A stretch of 64,000 bases of DNA from Bog-473 sp035551835 (GTDB taxonomy: Bacteria; Actinomycetota; Acidimicrobiia; Acidimicrobiales; RAAP-2). The position numbers and the translations under genes are program-made. Where the stretch lies: contig DASZMN010000014.1 of assembly GCA_035551835.1 (NCBI GenBank), positions 1-64,000 of the forward strand. The letters are read 5' to 3'. Of this stretch, positions 1 through 7,551 are shown piece by piece; position 1 is the stretch's first letter; every line of letters begins with the position of its first letter. The notes under the pieces were generated by a model. It ran no database searches and was not told the origin of the DNA. It was given only the letters and a program-made list of their open reading frames with translations.

Positions 1-205
1 AGGGGAGGTCGAACAGCCTCGCACCGACGCGGGCCCAGGCGCGGGCGGTGGCCACCGAGACCCTGCACCGCTCGGTCAGCCAGCTCTCGATGCGGGTGGC
101 GCCCTCGTCACGCCAGCCCTGGCGGCGATCGAGCTCCGCGGCGAGCACGACGATGCGGCCCGCCAGGGACGCCAGTTGGCGGGAGGTGGCGGCCGCCTCT
201 TCCAT
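1..205 (-). CDS. DUF222 / 13E12-repeat family protein, N-terminal fragment cut by window edge
   Basis: The complement strand is open from an ATG at 205 to the window edge and gives 68 residues. It contains a run typical of the DUF222 (13E12 repeat) N-terminal domain: a helix with LAAELDRRQGW, then TRIESWLTERCRVS and a TARAWARVGARLF helix. In full-length relatives this domain is usually followed by a C-terminal HNH nuclease motif, which would lie outside the window. These proteins are often multicopy in actinobacterial genomes and their biological role is unclear. No good ribosome binding site precedes the ATG, and upstream in-frame TTG or CTG starts are possible. The family call rests on pattern memory of a short segment. 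Confidence 0.6.
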   Translation of the reverse strand, partial: MEEAAATSRQLASLAGRIVVLAAELDRRQGWRDEGATRIESWLTERCRVSVATARAWARVGARLFDLP

Positions 206-348
206 CAAGTCGGACGCCGACAGGTGGGCGATCGAAGAGACAGCAGAGGGTGGGGGAGCGCTGACGGGTGGCACCACGAAAGAACGGTCGGTCGCCGCGC
301 GACGGGGCGAGGAAAGTTTCGAGGCGACGGTTTTTGGGGACCGGTGAC

Positions 349-879
349 TCAGTGGCCGCCGTCGAGGACCTTGGTGAGCGCCGTGGCCAGCGCGGCGCGG
401 TCGTCGTCGTCGAGATGCGCCATGAGATGACGGTCGATGCCTTCGATGTGTGCCGCGACGGCCCGGCTGAGGACGCTGCGACCCTCGGTGGTGAGGACCA
501 CGTGGATGCTGCGGCGGTCGCTCGGGCACGCCTGGCGCTCCACGAGGCCGGCCTCCACCATGCGATCGACCAGGCGGGTGACGCCGCCCGTCGTCAGGGC
601 GACGTCGGCACTCAGGCGAGACATGGTCAGCCGGCCCTCGGGCGCCGCCCCCACGTTGATGAGCACGTCGAAGAAGACCAGGGGGATGCCGACCTCCTGC
701 TCCAGCTGGCGGCCGAGCCGGTCCGTGAGCAGGCGGTGCGAGCGCACGATGAGGCCCATGAGGTGGAGGCGCTCGTCGTCTATCTGGCTGAGGACGCCAC
801 ACGGGTTGGGGGCGGCCGCTTCCTCGATCTTGTCCTCGTCACCGCCCTGCGCGATCGCCGTCGCCGTCGACATCTCCAT
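349..879 (-). CDS. MarR-family transcriptional regulator
   Basis: Encodes 176 residues with the MarR winged helix-turn-helix. The recognition helix is near residues 96-113 (TTGGVTRLVDRMVEAGLV) and the wing carries the diagnostic D121-R122-R123 before HVVLT. The C-terminal helices match the usual dimer interface. The ATG at 879 is chosen because AGGAGAG lies 4 nt upstream of it; a more upstream in-frame ATG at 933 has no such site. The gene is divergent from the yceI-type gene, and a perfect inverted repeat lies inside the yceI promoter. The likely role is repression of that neighbour, and possibly of itself, relieved by a small ligand or oxidant. The ligand cannot be read from the sequence. 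Confidence 0.92.
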   Translation of the reverse strand: MEMSTATAIAQGGDEDKIEEAAAPNPCGVLSQIDDERLHLMGLIVRSHRLLTDRLGRQLEQEVGIPLVFFDVLINVGAAPEGRLTMSRLSADVALTTGGVTRLVDRMVEAGLVERQACPSDRRSIHVVLTTEGRSVLSRAVAAHIEGIDRHLMAHLDDDDRAALATALTKVLDGGH

Positions 880-946
880 AAGTCTCTCCTGAATCCGGTC
901 GCTCCGCTGCCTCTCAGGGCAATTTCTTCGCAATCCCAGTAGCTGC

Positions 947-976
947 TTGACAAGTATCTGTCTACTCAGATACTAT
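947..976 (+). promoter_or_regulatory. yceI promoter: TTGACA, 18 bp, TACTAT
   Basis: A perfect -35 hexamer (TTGACA, 947-952) is followed 18 bp later by TACTAT (971-976), 39 bp before the yceI start. Near-consensus sigma-70 boxes are rare in this window, so this is probably a strong promoter that needs a repressor. Confidence 0.7.
953..974. promoter_or_regulatory. Probable MarR operator (perfect 8-bp inverted repeat)
   Basis: The arms are AGTATCTG (953-960) and CAGATACT (967-974) with a 6-bp spacer. The palindrome fills the space between the -35 and -10 boxes of the yceI promoter, so a bound MarR dimer would exclude RNA polymerase. Position and symmetry support the call; binding is inferred. 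Confidence 0.75.
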
Positions 977-1015
977 ACTCTCAGTAGCAGTTCGATCAAC
1001 CAAGGAGCAGAAAAA

Positions 1016-1579
1016 ATGTCCAGCACGACCAGCACAGTCACCCTTCCGAAGACCGGAACCTACGTGATCGACCCGGCCCACACGGAGGTCGGCTTCATCG
1101 CCCGGCACCTGATCGGCACGAAGGTACGAGGCCGCTTCACCGAGGTTTCGGGCACCTTCACGGTGGCCGAGAACATCGAGGAGTCGACCCTGACGGCGAC
1201 CGTGGAGGCATCGAGCATCAACACGAGCAACTCCATGCGTGACGACCACCTGCGGACCAACGACTTCCTCGACGTCCCGAACTTCCCGACCCTGACCCTG
1301 ACGAGCATCGGCCTGAAGCGGGTCGACGACAGCCACTGGGTCCTCAAGGGTGAGCTGACGATCCGTGGCGTCACCAAGCCGGTGGACTTCCACCTGGAGT
1401 ACCTCGGCGAGGGCCCGTCCATGCAGGAGGGCAAGACCGTCGTGGCGTTCTCCGCCTCCGCAGAGATCGACCGGCGCGACTTCGGCGTCAACTTCAACCA
1501 CTCGCTGCTGGACGGCAGCGTCGTGGTGGGGAACAAGGTCGTCATCGAGCTCGAGGTCGAGGCCGGACTGGCCGACTGA
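1016..1579 (+). CDS. YceI-family lipocalin-like protein
   Basis: Encodes 187 residues of the YceI fold, a beta-barrel that binds long isoprenoid or amide-type lipids in characterised relatives. Recognisable blocks are TYVIDPAHTEVGFIARH, the SINTSNSMRDDHLRTNDFLDVPNFP motif region, the GELTIRGVTKPV strand and a C-terminal SASAEIDRRDFGVNF segment. No signal peptide is seen, so unlike many proteobacterial YceI proteins it is probably cytoplasmic. The start at 1016 has AAGGAG 8 nt upstream. It is divergent from a MarR regulator, an arrangement suggesting induction by stress or by a lipophilic compound. The physiological ligand is unknown. Confidence 0.93.
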   Translation: MSSTTSTVTLPKTGTYVIDPAHTEVGFIARHLIGTKVRGRFTEVSGTFTVAENIEESTLTATVEASSINTSNSMRDDHLRTNDFLDVPNFPTLTLTSIGLKRVDDSHWVLKGELTIRGVTKPVDFHLEYLGEGPSMQEGKTVVAFSASAEIDRRDFGVNFNHSLLDGSVVVGNKVVIELEVEAGLAD

Positions 1580-1675
1580 CCACGACATCCCCCGCCGCCG
1601 CTGGTCGGTGGGTGAGCCATCCCGGCGGCGCCCGGCCCGAAGGGGTCGGGTCGCCGCTGGGTACGCTTGCCCGCC

Positions 1676-3349
1676 ATGGCCACGACCGGTGGGGGTTTGC
1701 GTGACGTCGCGGCCACTCCGTTGCGGGAGGTGGCGCCGGGGGCGGCGGAGCAGACGTATGTGCTGGCCGTCGACCTGGGTACCGGTGGACCGAAGGTCGC
1801 AGTCGTCGCGGCGACGGGTCGGATCGTCGCCCATGCCTTCGAGGCGGTGGGCATTGATCTGACCGAACAGGGGGGTGCCGAGCAGTCGCCCGACGCGTGG
1901 TGGTCGGCGGTGACGGCGTGCGCACGACGGGCCCTGGCGGAGAGTGGCGTTGCGGCGGATCGCATCGTCGGCATCGGCTGCACGGCACAGTGGTCGGGCA
2001 CGGTGCCGATCGACGGGGGCGGGGAGGCCATCGGGCCGGCGATTTCGTGGATGGACTCGCGGGGGTCGCGGGCGGTACGCGAGACGGTGCGAGGCGCCAT
2101 CAGCGTCCAGGGGTACTCGCCGTCGAAGGCAGCCCGGTGGGTGCGCAAGAGCGGCGGGATCCCCAGCCTCTCGGGCAAGGACCCGGTGGGGCACATCCAC
2201 TTCCTGCGCGAGCAACGGCCCGACGTGTACGGGGCGGCGGCGGTCTTCTTGGAGCCCGTCGACTACCTGGGCCTCCGGTTGACCGGACTGGCCCGGGCGT
2301 CGCACGACTCGATCACGCTGCACTGGGTGACCGACAACCGTGACATCAGGGCGATCGCGTACGACGACGCGCTGGTGGCGCTGGCCGGCCTCGAGCGCCC
2401 GAAGCTCCCGGACCTGGTGCCGACCGGCTCGGTCCTCGGGGGCTTGGCACCGCGGGCAGCGACGGAGCTCGGCCTCCTGACGGGGACACCAGTGGTCGCC
2501 GGGTGCGGAGACCTGCACTCCGCCGCCGTCGGGTCGGGGGCGGTGGAGGACTTCGACGCACACCTGTACATCGGGACGTCGAGCTGGGTGAGCTGCCACG
2601 TCCCGTTCAAGAAGACCGACGCGCTGACGAACATCGCGTCGATCCCTTCGGGCATCCCGGGCCGCTACCTGGTGGCGGACGAGCACGAGACGGGCGGGGC
2701 CTGCCTGACCTGGTTGCGGGACAACGTGTTGTACCCGGGCGACGCGCTCGACGATGGCGGCGGCGGCGTTGCCCGTGGTGCGCCGGACGGCTTCTTCGCC
2801 ACGCTGAACGAGGTGGCGTCGTCGGTGCCGGTGGGTGCGCACGGCGTGCTCTTCACGCCGTGGCTGAACGGGGAGCGCTCGCCGGTCGACGACCACACCA
2901 TCCGGGGGGGCTTCCACAACCTCTCGCTGTCGTCGACCCGGGCCGACATGGTGCGGGCGGTCTTCGACGGCGTGGCGCTGAACTCGGCCTGGTTGCTCGG
3001 GGCGGTCGAGAAGTTCTGCAAGCGCCGGTTCGACTCCCTGGCCTTCGTGGGCGGGGGAGCGAACTCGGACCTGTGGTGCCAGATCCATGCGGACGCCATG
3101 GGCCGGCAGATTCGTCAGGTCGCAGACCCGGTGTTGGCCAACGTGCACGGCGCAGGGCTGTTGACGCTCCTCGCCCTCGACCGGCTCGCGTTGGCCGACA
3201 TGCCCGGGACCGTCGAGATCAAGGCGACCTACGAGCCGGACCCGGCGGCGGCCGCGGTCTACGCGGAGCTGCTGAAGGAATTCGTCAACCTCTACAAGGA
3301 GACGAAGGGGATTCACAAGCGCTTGAACGGACGACGGTTGCACGCCTGA
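1676..3349 (+). CDS. FGGY-family carbohydrate kinase, xylulokinase-like
   Basis: A 557-residue sugar kinase of the FGGY type, which transfers ATP phosphate to a pentulose or related polyol. The N-terminal ATPase motif is LAVDLGTGGPKVAVV, the substrate half contains GCTAQWSGTVPIDGGGEAIGPAISWMD, and the C-terminal half has GTSSWVSCHVPFK, WLNGERSPVDD and the FVGGGANSDLWCQIHAD motif typical of xylulokinases. No isomerase or sugar transporter is adjacent, so the substrate is open. A TTG lies 9 nt upstream, but the ATG at 1676 is preferred because TACGCT at 1662-1667 is 8 nt before it, fitting a leaderless message. Confidence 0.88.
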   Translation: MATTGGGLRDVAATPLREVAPGAAEQTYVLAVDLGTGGPKVAVVAATGRIVAHAFEAVGIDLTEQGGAEQSPDAWWSAVTACARRALAESGVAADRIVGIGCTAQWSGTVPIDGGGEAIGPAISWMDSRGSRAVRETVRGAISVQGYSPSKAARWVRKSGGIPSLSGKDPVGHIHFLREQRPDVYGAAAVFLEPVDYLGLRLTGLARASHDSITLHWVTDNRDIRAIAYDDALVALAGLERPKLPDLVPTGSVLGGLAPRAATELGLLTGTPVVAGCGDLHSAAVGSGAVEDFDAHLYIGTSSWVSCHVPFKKTDALTNIASIPSGIPGRYLVADEHETGGACLTWLRDNVLYPGDALDDGGGGVARGAPDGFFATLNEVASSVPVGAHGVLFTPWLNGERSPVDDHTIRGGFHNLSLSSTRADMVRAVFDGVALNSAWLLGAVEKFCKRRFDSLAFVGGGANSDLWCQIHADAMGRQIRQVADPVLANVHGAGLLTLLALDRLALADMPGTVEIKATYEPDPAAAAVYAELLKEFVNLYKETKGIHKRLNGRRLHA

Positions 3350-3363
3350 CGCGAACACGCTCC

Positions 3364-3385
3364 CTTCTCGGGCTGACCCGGGAAG
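3364..3385. terminator. Hairpin between convergent kinase and GS-like genes
   Basis: CTTCTCGGG and CCCGGGAAG pair with one mismatch around a 4-base loop. It sits between the stop of the kinase (3349) and the stop of the opposing glutamine-synthetase-like gene (3386). There is no T-tract, so it is only a candidate bidirectional terminator. Confidence 0.4.
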
Positions 3386-4744
3386 TCAGATCCGTTCGAA
3401 ATAGCGCGCCAACTCCCAGTCCGACACGTGGCGGTTGGAGGCGTCCCACTCCTGCTGGGCCGTGTTGAGCAGGTGATGGTGGACCTCGGGACCAAAGGCC
3501 TCGAGGGCCACGGGGGACGTCCGCAGCTCGTCGATCGCCTCGACGAGGGTCGACGGGATCCGTGGCACGTCGGTCGCCTCGTACGCGTTGCGCGGGTAGG
3601 GGTCGGCGAGCTCGAGCTCGTGGTCGATGCCGTAGATCCCCGCCGCGATGGCGGCCGCCAGCACCAGGTACGGGTTCACGTCGGCGCCGGGGATCCGGGA
3701 CTCGACGCGCCGCCCCGCACCTCGGCCGACGACCCGGAAGCCGCAGGTGCGGTTGTCCTCACCCCAGACGGCCGCCGTGGGCGCCCAGCTCCCCGGCACG
3801 TAGCGCCGGTACGAGTTGAGGGTCGGGGCAGCGCACCAGGCGAGCTCGCGGGCCGCGTGGATCTGGCCGGCCAGGAAGCGGCGGCCGACGGTGGACAGGC
3901 CGCTCGGGTGTGACGGGTCGGCCATCAGCGGGTCGCCGCTCTCGGCGTCCCAGAGGCTCGTATGGACGTGGCACGAGGAGCCGACGTCGGCCATCGTCCA
4001 CTTGGCCATGAACGTCGCCGCCCTGCCTTCTTGCGCAGCGATCTCCTTGATGCCGTTCTTGAAGACCAGATGCCGATCCGCCGTCTCGAGGGCCTCGTCG
4101 TAGGTGACGTTCACCTCGTGCTGGCCGCGGCCGGCCTCGCCCTTGGAGAACTCGACGGGGATGCCGGCCTCGAGCATGTCGTTGCGGATCCGCCGCAGGA
4201 CGTACTCCTCACGAGCCGTCTGCAGGAGCTGGTAGTCCTCGATCGTCGAGCTGTGGGGCGTCAACCCCTTCCAGTCCGTCGCGGACGCCTCCTCGTACGA
4301 GTCGCGGAACAAGAAGAACTCGAGCTCGGTCGCGCTACAGACGCGGAGCCCGCGCTCGGCGGCCCGTTCCAGCTGTCGGCGCAGCACCTGACGGGGCGAC
4401 ACGTCGACGGGTGCGCCGTCGGTGTCGACGAGGTCGGCGATCACCAGGGCGGTTCCGGGGAGCCAAGGGATCCGGAGTGCCGTCGCGTAGTCCGGGTGGC
4501 ACACCACGTCGCCGTAGCCGGTGTCCCAGTTGGCGAAGCGGTAGCCGGGGAGCGGGTTCATGTCGACGTCGACCGCCAGGAGGTACTCGCAGACCTCGAT
4601 CCCGTGTTCGGCCGCGTGGGAACTGAAGTAGTCGGCAGTCACGCGTTTACCGACCGGGCGACCTTGCATGTCGGCGAACGCGATGACGACGGTGTCGATG
4701 GACCCGTCGGCGATGCCGGCGTCGATCAGTTCGCGACCTGCCAT
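3386..4744 (-). CDS. Glutamine synthetase-family ligase (gamma-glutamylpolyamine synthetase-like)
   Basis: A 452-residue member of the glutamine synthetase fold. Visible active-site elements are the metal-binding ELE at 140-142, GEAGRGQHE at 202-210, the SCHVHTSL block at 258-265 and NRTCGFRVV further on. It is closer to the type seen in PuuA/GlnA3-like gamma-glutamyl-amine ligases than to housekeeping GlnA: it lacks the adenylylation-loop context and is paired with a class-I amidotransferase hydrolase on the opposite strand. Such pairs glutamylate a polyamine or ethanolamine and later hydrolyse the gamma-glutamyl product. The amine substrate is not determinable here. The ATG at 4744 is the only start ahead of the conserved N-terminus. 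Confidence 0.85.
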   Translation of the reverse strand: MAGRELIDAGIADGSIDTVVIAFADMQGRPVGKRVTADYFSSHAAEHGIEVCEYLLAVDVDMNPLPGYRFANWDTGYGDVVCHPDYATALRIPWLPGTALVIADLVDTDGAPVDVSPRQVLRRQLERAAERGLRVCSATELEFFLFRDSYEEASATDWKGLTPHSSTIEDYQLLQTAREEYVLRRIRNDMLEAGIPVEFSKGEAGRGQHEVNVTYDEALETADRHLVFKNGIKEIAAQEGRAATFMAKWTMADVGSSCHVHTSLWDAESGDPLMADPSHPSGLSTVGRRFLAGQIHAARELAWCAAPTLNSYRRYVPGSWAPTAAVWGEDNRTCGFRVVGRGAGRRVESRIPGADVNPYLVLAAAIAAGIYGIDHELELADPYPRNAYEATDVPRIPSTLVEAIDELRTSPVALEAFGPEVHHHLLNTAQQEWDASNRHVSDWELARYFERI

Positions 4745-4787
4745 GTGCCATGTTGTCTGCGCTGCTGGCGGGCGTCCAGCCCGTGGG

Positions 4788-4793
4788 TACGCT
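4788..4793 (+). promoter_or_regulatory. -10 box TACGCT for the amidotransferase transcript
   Basis: GGG-TACGCT ends 6 nt before an ATG at 4800 that opens a 14-codon ORF. This spacing is the same as at the predicted leaderless genes in this window, so the mRNA probably begins at or next to that ATG. Confidence 0.5.
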
Positions 4794-4799
4794 GGGACG

Positions 4800-4844
4800 A
4801 TGCGCCCCGGAGCGATGCAGGCACGACGGTCGGGGCGCCGGTGA
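4800..4844 (+). CDS. Possible 14-codon upstream ORF (MRPGAMQARRSGRR)
   Basis: The ATG at 4800 lies 6 nt after a TACGCT -10 box. The frame ends in a TGA at 4842-4844 that overlaps the GTG start of the amidotransferase gene in a GTGA tetranucleotide. This geometry is typical of translational coupling. The encoded peptide has no recognisable motif. It could be a real coupling ORF or a chance frame. Confidence 0.35.
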   Translation: MRPGAMQARRSGRR

Positions 4845-5587
4845 TCCCTCTCATCGGGCTCACGACGTACGTGGCCGACGTCCGGTGGGGGTCGTGGGAG
4901 CGGCGCTCGGGCGTGCTGCCCCAGTCGTACTTCGAGCTGGTCGCGGCGGCGGGTGGCCGGCCGCTGCTGCTGCCCCCACCGAGCACGGCGCCCGACGGCC
5001 CCGAGGCCGGCGCGGACGAGGTGATCGCCGTGCTCGACGGTCTGGTCCTGACCGGAGGAGGGGATGTCGACCCGCTCGCCTACGGGGAGCGGCCGGCCCC
5101 CGAGGTCGTCGGCGTCAACCACCAGCGCGACGCCAGCGAGCGGGCGTTGTTGGCGGCCGCGCTGCGAGCCGACCTGCCCGTACTCGCCATTTGCCGGGGG
5201 TGCCAGATCCTCAACGTCGAACTCGGCGGCTCGCTGCACCAGCACCTCCCCGACGTGATCGGGCACCTGGCGCACCGCAGCGCGCCCTATGTGTTCGGCG
5301 ACGTCGAGGTCGACACGGTGCCGGGGTCGAAGGCGGCCGACGTGTTCGGGGCCAAGCCGGTGGTGCGCTGCTCGCACCATCAGGCCATTCATGACCTTGG
5401 GCGGGGATTGGTCCCGACCGCCTCCACCGACGATGGCGTGATCGAGGCGGTCGAGATCCCAGACGCGCGCTTCGTGCTGGGCGTGCAATGGCACCCCGAA
5501 GAACAACAGGACCAGCGCCCGTTCGACGCGCTCGTCCGGGCGTCGACGCGGTATCGGCAGGACGCGTCGATCGGTCGGACAGCCTGA
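4841..5587 (+). CDS. Class-I glutamine amidotransferase-like hydrolase (peptidase C26; PuuD-like)
   Basis: Encodes 248 residues of the peptidase C26 family, which hydrolyses gamma-glutamyl bonds such as gamma-glutamyl-GABA. The nucleophile elbow is AICRGCQILN with C118, and the His-Glu pair is in VQWHPEEQ (H218, E220). TGGGDVDPLAYGE near residue 71 is the family's oxyanion region. The GTG at 4841 is the only plausible start, as no ATG lies in frame before MIPLIGLTTY. It is divergent from the GS-like ligase, supporting a joint polyamine or amine degradation role. A short upstream ORF overlaps its start codon. Confidence 0.87.
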   Translation: MIPLIGLTTYVADVRWGSWERRSGVLPQSYFELVAAAGGRPLLLPPPSTAPDGPEAGADEVIAVLDGLVLTGGGDVDPLAYGERPAPEVVGVNHQRDASERALLAAALRADLPVLAICRGCQILNVELGGSLHQHLPDVIGHLAHRSAPYVFGDVEVDTVPGSKAADVFGAKPVVRCSHHQAIHDLGRGLVPTASTDDGVIEAVEIPDARFVLGVQWHPEEQQDQRPFDALVRASTRYRQDASIGRTA

Positions 5588-5605
5588 GAGGGCGGCGGGG
5601 CCGGC

Positions 5606-6436
5606 GTGAACCTGAACGTCACGGGCCGGGTCGCGGTCGTCACGGGGGCGAGCCGGGGGCTCGGCGCGGGGTTGGCGGTGCACTTCGCAGCGTCGGGTCT
5701 GCATCTCGGCTTGTGCGCTCGTCACAGCCCGCGCCTGGTCGTACGGACGAGGCCCACGGCGCAAGACGGGCACATCGTCTCGTCCGAGACGCCGGTGCTC
5801 TCGGCCGTCGACGTGGCGGACCGGGCGGCGTTGGCCCGTTTCGCCGACGCCGTCATCGCCCGGTTCGGTCGCATCGACCTCTGGGTGAACAACGCCGGGC
5901 TGCTCGGGCCGATCGCCCCGCTCGCGCTGGCCGACGGCGCCGAGGTTGCACGCACGATCCAGGTCAACGTGACCGGCGTCGCCAACGGGTCGTCGATCTT
6001 CGCGGCCCACGTCAGGGAGCGGGCCGGGCGGGGGGTGCTGATCAATATCTCGTCGGGCGCCGCGACGAAGCCGTACGAGGGGTGGGCGGCCTACTGCGCC
6101 TCCAAGGCGGCGGTCGACCAGCTCACCCGCGTCGTCGCGCTCGAAGAGACGCGCCACGAGCTGTCGGCCTACTCGGTGTCGCCCGGCCTGGTCGACACCG
6201 AAATGCAAGTTGCGATCCGGGCCGCCGACGCCTGGTCGTTCCCCGAGCGTGAACGGTTCCGGCGGGCCGCGGAACAACGCCGGTTCAACACGCCGGCGTG
6301 GGTGGCCGAGCACCTGCTGGCCATCGCGTTCGGGCCCGAACACCCCGAGTCGGTGACGCTGCGCATCCCCGACCAGACGGGGGCCGGTCCCGGTCCCGGT
6401 TCACCGTCACCGGGCGCTCCGGGCCTGGCCGGATAA
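5606..6436 (+). CDS. Short-chain dehydrogenase/reductase (SDR)
   Basis: A 276-residue classical SDR. It has the Rossmann TGASRGLG cofactor motif near residue 14, WVNNAGLLG in the middle, and the catalytic YCASK with an upstream serine in NISSGAA. The NNAG-LGPIAPLA context resembles the sepiapterin/benzil reductase branch, but the substrate is not certain. The GTG start at 5606 lies 18 nt after the amidotransferase stop, suggesting co-transcription. The last 20 residues are a Gly/Pro/Ser-rich low-complexity tail. An oxidoreductase following gamma-glutamyl-amine hydrolysis would be plausible, but no sequence feature proves the link. Confidence 0.87.
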   Translation: MNLNVTGRVAVVTGASRGLGAGLAVHFAASGLHLGLCARHSPRLVVRTRPTAQDGHIVSSETPVLSAVDVADRAALARFADAVIARFGRIDLWVNNAGLLGPIAPLALADGAEVARTIQVNVTGVANGSSIFAAHVRERAGRGVLINISSGAATKPYEGWAAYCASKAAVDQLTRVVALEETRHELSAYSVSPGLVDTEMQVAIRAADAWSFPERERFRRAAEQRRFNTPAWVAEHLLAIAFGPEHPESVTLRIPDQTGAGPGPGSPSPGAPGLAG

Positions 6437-6447
6437 GGTCTGCCCCT

Positions 6448-6594
6448 ATGCCGAAGAGCGGTTCCCGCAAGGTCGTGAAGCCGGTGGCTGCCGCAGCCGT
6501 GACGCTTGGGACCATCGCCAGCATCTGGTGGTTCGCCCTGAAGCCGCGACGGAAGGCAAAGGCCGGCGGCGGCATCACCAGCGAGAAGAAGTAG
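6448..6594 (+). CDS. 48-residue single-pass membrane protein, unknown function
   Basis: The frame starts at an ATG 8 nt after TAAGGT (6434-6439), the leaderless-type signal seen repeatedly in this window. It encodes a basic N-terminus, one hydrophobic helix (about residues 12-31, AAAAVTLGTIASIWWFAL) and a strongly basic cytoplasmic tail (PRRKAKA). There are no known domains. The promoter geometry and the helix with flanking positive charges argue that it is real. It may be a small accessory or structural membrane peptide. Confidence 0.55.
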   Translation: MPKSGSRKVVKPVAAAAVTLGTIASIWWFALKPRRKAKAGGGITSEKK

Positions 6595-6609
6595 ACAGAC
6601 CGAGGCGGA

Positions 6610-6680
6610 CGACCGACCGACCGACCCTGGTCCCGTCGCTGGTCACGCGTCGCTCAGTCTCGCTCAGTCTCGCTCAGTCG
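6610..6680. repeat. Tandem microrepeats: (GACC)4 and three 10-bp units
   Basis: GACC is repeated four times around 6610-6626. Then a 10-bp unit CGCTCAGTCT is present three times at 6651-6680, the last copy ending in G. The second array overlaps the 3' end of the sirtuin gene and encodes part of its last residues, so array length could alter that C-terminus. Confidence 0.8.
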
Positions 6681-7519
6681 TCGCGCACCGCGGGGAGCCC
6701 CGCCACCATCGCCGGCAGGCACTGACCGATCCGCCCGTCGACGACCACGTCGGCGAGCGAGTCCATCTCGGTGGGGCCGCCGTTGACGATGACGATCACG
6801 GCGCCGTGCTGGACGGCCGTGGGTACCAGCCCCGCTGCGGGGAAGACCCCGAGCGTCGAGCCCACCGCCAGCAGCAGGTCGCACGCCGCCGCGGCCGTCT
6901 CGGCCCGGAACAGGTCCTCGGGCACCAGGCTTTGGCCGAAGCTGATGGTGGCGGGTTTCAACATGCCCCCGCAGGCGGTGCCGTCGGCGCGCTGGACCAA
7001 GCACACCGGGTCGGTCTCCCCGCCGCGCACCCGCTCGTGTACCGGCTCGCTCGACTGGCGGTCGCCGCAACGCAGGCACGTGACGTCACGGGTCGTCCCG
7101 TGTATCTCGATGATCCGTCCGGGGTCGTTCCCTGCCATCTGGTGGAGGCCGTCGATGTTCTGGGTCACCAACGTGTCCAGCCGGCCGCTGCGCTCGAGCT
7201 CGACCAGCGCCCGATGGCCGTCGTTGGGCTCGGCGTCCCACAGCGTCGAAGTCAGGCGCCGCTCCCAGGAGCGACGGCGCAGGTCGGGGTCCGCCACGTA
7301 AGCCTGGAGCGTCGCCGTCCTCTCGGCCTCGGGATTCTTGGTCCAGACCCCGTTGGGCCCGCGGAAGTCCGCGATGCCCGAGTCGGTCGAGATCCCCGCA
7401 CCCGTCAGGACGACGATGCGCCGGGCCTGCTCGACAAGGGAACGGGCACGAGCGATCGCGATCGCCATCGCCATCGCCCCGGACTCGTCCTGACCCGTCT
7501 GCTCGCCCACGTTCGCCAT
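6674..7519 (-). CDS. Sir2-family NAD-dependent protein deacylase (sirtuin)
   Basis: A 281-residue sirtuin, which removes acyl groups from protein lysines using NAD. It carries GAGIS (residues 40-44), DFRGPNGVW, the TQNIDGLHQ motif at 119-127 and the catalytic His140 in EIHGTTRDV. Four Zn-binding cysteines are seen: the CLRC pair at 148/151, then C173 and C183. KPATISFGQ and the GSTLGVFPAAGL cofactor segment complete the fold. About 25 N-terminal residues rich in Met/Ala precede the core. The ATG at 7519 gives a normal length; further upstream codons would run into the ligase promoter. It is divergent from an acyl-CoA ligase, a common target class for sirtuins through lysine deacylation. Confidence 0.93.
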   Translation of the reverse strand: MANVGEQTGQDESGAMAMAIAIARARSLVEQARRIVVLTGAGISTDSGIADFRGPNGVWTKNPEAERTATLQAYVADPDLRRRSWERRLTSTLWDAEPNDGHRALVELERSGRLDTLVTQNIDGLHQMAGNDPGRIIEIHGTTRDVTCLRCGDRQSSEPVHERVRGGETDPVCLVQRADGTACGGMLKPATISFGQSLVPEDLFRAETAAAACDLLLAVGSTLGVFPAAGLVPTAVQHGAVIVIVNGGPTEMDSLADVVVDGRIGQCLPAMVAGLPAVRDD

Positions 7520-7551
7520 GGTGGCACGGAGGACCGGCATACGCTGCGCCG

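Noticed and set aside
1667..1675. TTG start for the FGGY kinase
   Set aside because: The TTG overlaps the -10 box TACGCT; the ATG at 1676 fits the leaderless spacing better.
4745..6343. Possible N-terminal extension of the GS-like protein across 1.6 kb
   Set aside because: The extension is antisense to the amidotransferase and SDR genes, has no domain character, and the conserved GS N-terminus begins at 4744.
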